Assembly: GCA_949280095.1 (NCBI GenBank)
Contig: CASDHD010000052.1
Location: 1-7,696 of the forward strand
Direction: 5' to 3'
DNA from: an uncultured Bacilli bacterium
GTDB taxonomy: Bacteria > Bacillota_I > Bacilli_A > RF39 > UBA660
DNA: 7,696 nucleotides
The position numbers and the translations under genes are program-made. Position 1 is the stretch's first letter; each line of letters begins with the position of its first letter. The notes below the pieces were generated by a model. That model made no database searches and was not told the DNA's origin. It saw only the letters and a list, made by a program, of their open reading frames with translations. Shown piece after piece: positions 5,694 through 7,696 of this stretch.

Positions 5694-6440
5694 ATGCAGA
5701 ATGATTTATTTATTAAGAAAATTATTTTAGACCGGGAAAAAGTAGAAGACTTTAGTAAATACCCTTTTTCTATCCCTATTGTAAAAAATTTCCATAGTTT
5801 GGAGTTTCATTCTAAGGTCACGTTTTTGATTGGTGAAAATGGAGTAGGGAAATCGACATTTATAGAAGCTCTTGCGCTTTCGTTAGGATTAAGTAGTGAA
5901 AGTGGCACTCAAAATTTTCTTTATAAATCGAAAGATACTCATTCATCTTTATATCGTTATTTTACTTTACATAAATCTGGACGTGTTCCGAAAACAAAAT
6001 ATTTTTTAAGAGCAGAATCCTTTTATAACTTTTCTACCGAGATGCAAAGATTAGTAGAAGAAGATGGATTTACAGAATTATTAGATGCTTATGGTGGGTA
6101 TTTACATGAATGTAGTCATGGAGAAGCATTCTTAAAAGTAGTTAAAAATCGTTTTTCGGAAAATGGATTGTATATTTTAGATGAACCTGAAGCAGCTTTA
6201 TCTCCAAGTCGGCAGATGAGTTTACTTTGTTTGATTGACGAATTAACAAAAAAAGGGTCTCAATTTATTATTGCAACTCATTCTCCTATTTTAATTTCAT
6301 ATCGTGAAGGGGAGATTTTAGATTTAAACCAAAATTTTCAAAAAGTGGATTATCAAGATACGGAGATTTTTAAAACATACAAATTATTTTTAGAGAATTC
6401 AGATAGAATGCAAGAATATTTGTTTGAAATGGAAAAATAA
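5694..6440 (+). CDS. Small AAA/ABC-type ATPase (predicted ATPase, COG3910-like)
   Basis: The 248-residue product is a complete single ABC/SMC-like nucleotide-binding domain without membrane segments. Walker A is GENGVGKST (47-55), a degenerate signature SHGEAF is at 141-146, Walker B plus D-loop is LYILDEPEAALS (159-170), and the switch histidine is in ATHSP (194-198). The insert between Walker A and the signature is short, with no coiled-coil arms or zinc hook, so it is neither a RecF/SbcC protein nor a transporter. Such small soluble ATPases have no agreed function. The ribosome binding site GAGGAA overlaps the end of the TtcA-like gene and the start is 2 bases past its stop, so the two are very probably co-translated. 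The promoter of the next gene begins within its final codons. Confidence 0.85.
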   Translation: MQNDLFIKKIILDREKVEDFSKYPFSIPIVKNFHSLEFHSKVTFLIGENGVGKSTFIEALALSLGLSSESGTQNFLYKSKDTHSSLYRYFTLHKSGRVPKTKYFLRAESFYNFSTEMQRLVEEDGFTELLDAYGGYLHECSHGEAFLKVVKNRFSENGLYILDEPEAALSPSRQMSLLCLIDELTKKGSQFIIATHSPILISYREGEILDLNQNFQKVDYQDTEIFKTYKLFLENSDRMQEYLFEMEK

Positions 6441-6451
6441 TGTTATATAAT
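6424..6451 (+). promoter_or_regulatory. Sigma-A-type promoter of the UbiB-like gene
   Basis: TTGAAA (6424-6429, 5 of 6 matches) and a perfect TATAAT (6446-6451) are separated by 16 bases. The -35 lies inside the last codons of the ATPase gene. The predicted start is near 6458, and the ribosome binding site AAGGGAG (6467-6473) is 7 bases before ATG 6481. This is the best two-element promoter match on the plus strand, so the broken kinase gene still has intact expression signals. Confidence 0.65.
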
Positions 6452-6480
6452 AAAGAAATGAAGAGCAAGGGAGTTTTACG

Positions 6481-7611
6481 ATGAGATTGTATTTTTATGG
6501 TTTTATAATGGTTTTTAAAAAATTTATTTTAAGAAAGAATACAGGAGAATGTATTCGTGCTTTTGTAGAAAAGATGGGCGTTGTGTATATCAAGTTTGCT
6601 CAAATGCTTGCTATGCAAAATGTGGGGAATTTATTTACTGAAGAAGATAGAGTGAAGTTATCTAGAATATGTGACCATATCAATCCTATTTCCTTTAAAA
6701 AAGTAAAAAAACAGATTGAAAAAGAATATGGTTGTTCTCTAGAAAAAAAGTTTAAAAAAGTGTACGAAGAACCTGTAGGATCAGCTTCTATTTCGCAAGT
6801 ACATAAAGCGATTTTAAAAAATGGTGATGTTGTAGCGATTAAACTAAAAAGAAAAGATATTACAAGAAAAATAGAACGTGATATTAAACAAATTCGCAAG
6901 ATTGTACATCGTTTTGGTAAACTTTTTAAGTTCAAAAATTATTTAGGGAGTGATTTGGCTTTAGATTTATATTTAGAATGGATTAAAGAGGAAACAAATT
7001 TTGAAACTGAAAAAAACAATATATCAAAATATTATTATTTTGCCAAATCCGTGAACGGAAGTATTCCAGGAGCTAGAAATATCTTAGTTCCTTAAGTTTA
7101 TAAAAAAATGTGTACCCAAAATATTATTGTACTGGAATTTATTTTTTCTAAAACAATTAACCAAATGAAGTTAACACAAAAAAATAAGGAATTGATTCGA
7201 AATAGTTTAAATAATTATGTACAGTTGTCTTTCTATGCTTTATTTCATGAAATGCCTGTTACTTTTCATGGGGATCCTCATGGTGGAAACATTTATATTG
7301 ATAAAAATGGGAATATAGGATTTTTGGATATGGGACTTATATTTACTTTTTCTAAAGAAGAAGTAGAATTTATTAGAAGATTATTTTTAGATGCTTATAC
7401 ATGCAATATAGAAGAACTAACCCATTTATTAATAGATGGTAGTAATCAAAAAGATGTAGATGTTACCTCTTTAATGCAAGATTTTCAAAAATGTTGTTCG
7501 GAATTTAAAAATATCCCAGTTCCAGAGTTTTTTATAAATATGATGTTTGTTTATACAAAATATAACTTAGAACCAGATCCTATTTTTTATACCAATTTAA
7601 TCGTGCCATAA
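6481..7611 (+). pseudogene. UbiB/ABC1 (AarF) atypical kinase, interrupted by one in-frame TAA
   Basis: Positions 6481-7092 and 7096-7608 are the two halves of one protein in the same frame, split by a lone TAA at 7093-7095 (codon 205). The first half has a KxGQ-like KFAQ (38-41), the GSASISQVHKA loop (100-110), the ATP-contacting Lys121 in VAIK, and FETEKNN. The second half has the catalytic loop HGDPHGGN (263-270) and DMG in place of DFG (283-285). The break reads ILVP-stop-VYKK, where family members usually have VPKVY, so a Lys codon AAA probably became TAA by one base change. The truncated 204-residue product lacks catalytic residues. The second half has an ATG at 7108 but no ribosome binding site. 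The 3' end is also abnormal, as family-like pieces appear in other frames after 7600. Characterised relatives act in quinone or isoprenoid metabolism; the role here is unknown. A sequencing error remains possible. Confidence 0.82.
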
Positions 7612-7626
7612 GTGCACGTTAAATTG
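7593..7626 (+). repeat. Imperfect inverted repeat at the end of the UbiB-like pseudogene
   Basis: The left arm 7593-7606 and right arm 7614-7626 form 13 base pairs with one bulged T (7601) around a 7-base loop that includes part of the TAA stop (7609-7611). No T-run follows, so it is not a standard rho-independent terminator. It could slow or end transcription, or be the edge of a structured leader for a downstream gene. Confidence 0.45.
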
Positions 7627-7696
7627 TAGGGTCTAAAACCTAGCAATCTTGTTGGTGGAGATATAAATTGAAATACTATATGCGAGAGGTGCAATA
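7612..7696 (+). other. Terminal spacer: decayed kinase 3' end and/or leader of a downstream gene
   Basis: No full gene is visible. A second small hairpin pairs ATTGTAGG (7623-7630) with CCTA-g-CAAT (7639-7647). In the kinase frame, 7630-7668 reads GLKPSNLVGGDIN before a TGA and may be an old C-terminus. GGTGGAG (7654-7660) stands 7 bases before a TTG at 7668 that opens a frame to the window end (LKYYMREVQ), a possible gene start. Alternatively AGAGGTG (7685-7691) could be the ribosome binding site of a gene starting at or just past 7696. The data do not decide between these. Confidence 0.3.

Noticed and set aside
6600..6935. 111-codon minus-strand frame inside the UbiB-like gene
   Set aside because: Antisense to clear kinase motifs; apparent hydrophobicity comes from AAA/AAG-rich coding DNA on the other strand.
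7108..7611. Separate gene starting at ATG 7108
   Set aside because: It is in the same frame as the first half, has no ribosome binding site, and begins in the middle of a kinase domain, so it is the second half of a broken gene.

Overview
The window is strongly AT-rich with compact, mostly co-oriented genes and clear GAGG-type ribosome binding sites. The gene families point to an anaerobic or facultative low-GC Bacillota, probably a Bacilli-type gut or host-associated lineage; this is an inference from composition and gene content only. TGA ends nrdG, no gene reads through TGA, and Trp is TGG, so the standard bacterial code fits and the Mycoplasma code does not.

Layout: (1) Positions 1-223 hold the broken 3' end of an ABC-transporter ATPase. 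Walker B, the D-loop and the H-loop survive, but the reading frame is interrupted just upstream. (2) A Crp/Fnr-family regulator (225-890, minus) is divergent from an anaerobic ribonucleotide reductase operon, nrdD-nrdG (1003-3681, plus). The 112-bp spacer holds a perfect 9-bp-arm palindrome. It lies over the -35 element of the regulator's promoter and is centred at -41.5 relative to the predicted nrdD start site, an arrangement suited to autorepression plus class II activation. (3) nrdG ends inside a rho-independent terminator hairpin that covers its own stop codon. An O6-alkylguanine-DNA methyltransferase gene (3722-4249) with its own promoter follows directly. (4) An extended -10 promoter starts a tight four-gene unit (4291-6440): a stand-alone NIF3/YqfO-like domain protein, a 68-residue two-helix membrane protein, a TtcA-type tRNA thiolase and a small AAA/ABC-type ATPase. 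(5) A UbiB/ABC1 (AarF) atypical kinase (6481-7611) has its own promoter. One TAA codon splits it where the family normally has a Lys, and its 3' end also looks frame-shifted, so it is called a pseudogene. The last ~85 bases carry two imperfect hairpins and perhaps the leader of a further gene.

The nrdDG block supplies dNTPs without oxygen, and the adjacent Crp/Fnr protein is its obvious candidate regulator. The two ends of the window both show gene decay. No CRISPR array, tRNA, rRNA or insertion sequence was seen. The most notable signals are the bidirectional regulatory switch at 908-971, the single-codon break in the UbiB-like kinase, and the unexplained four-gene unit.
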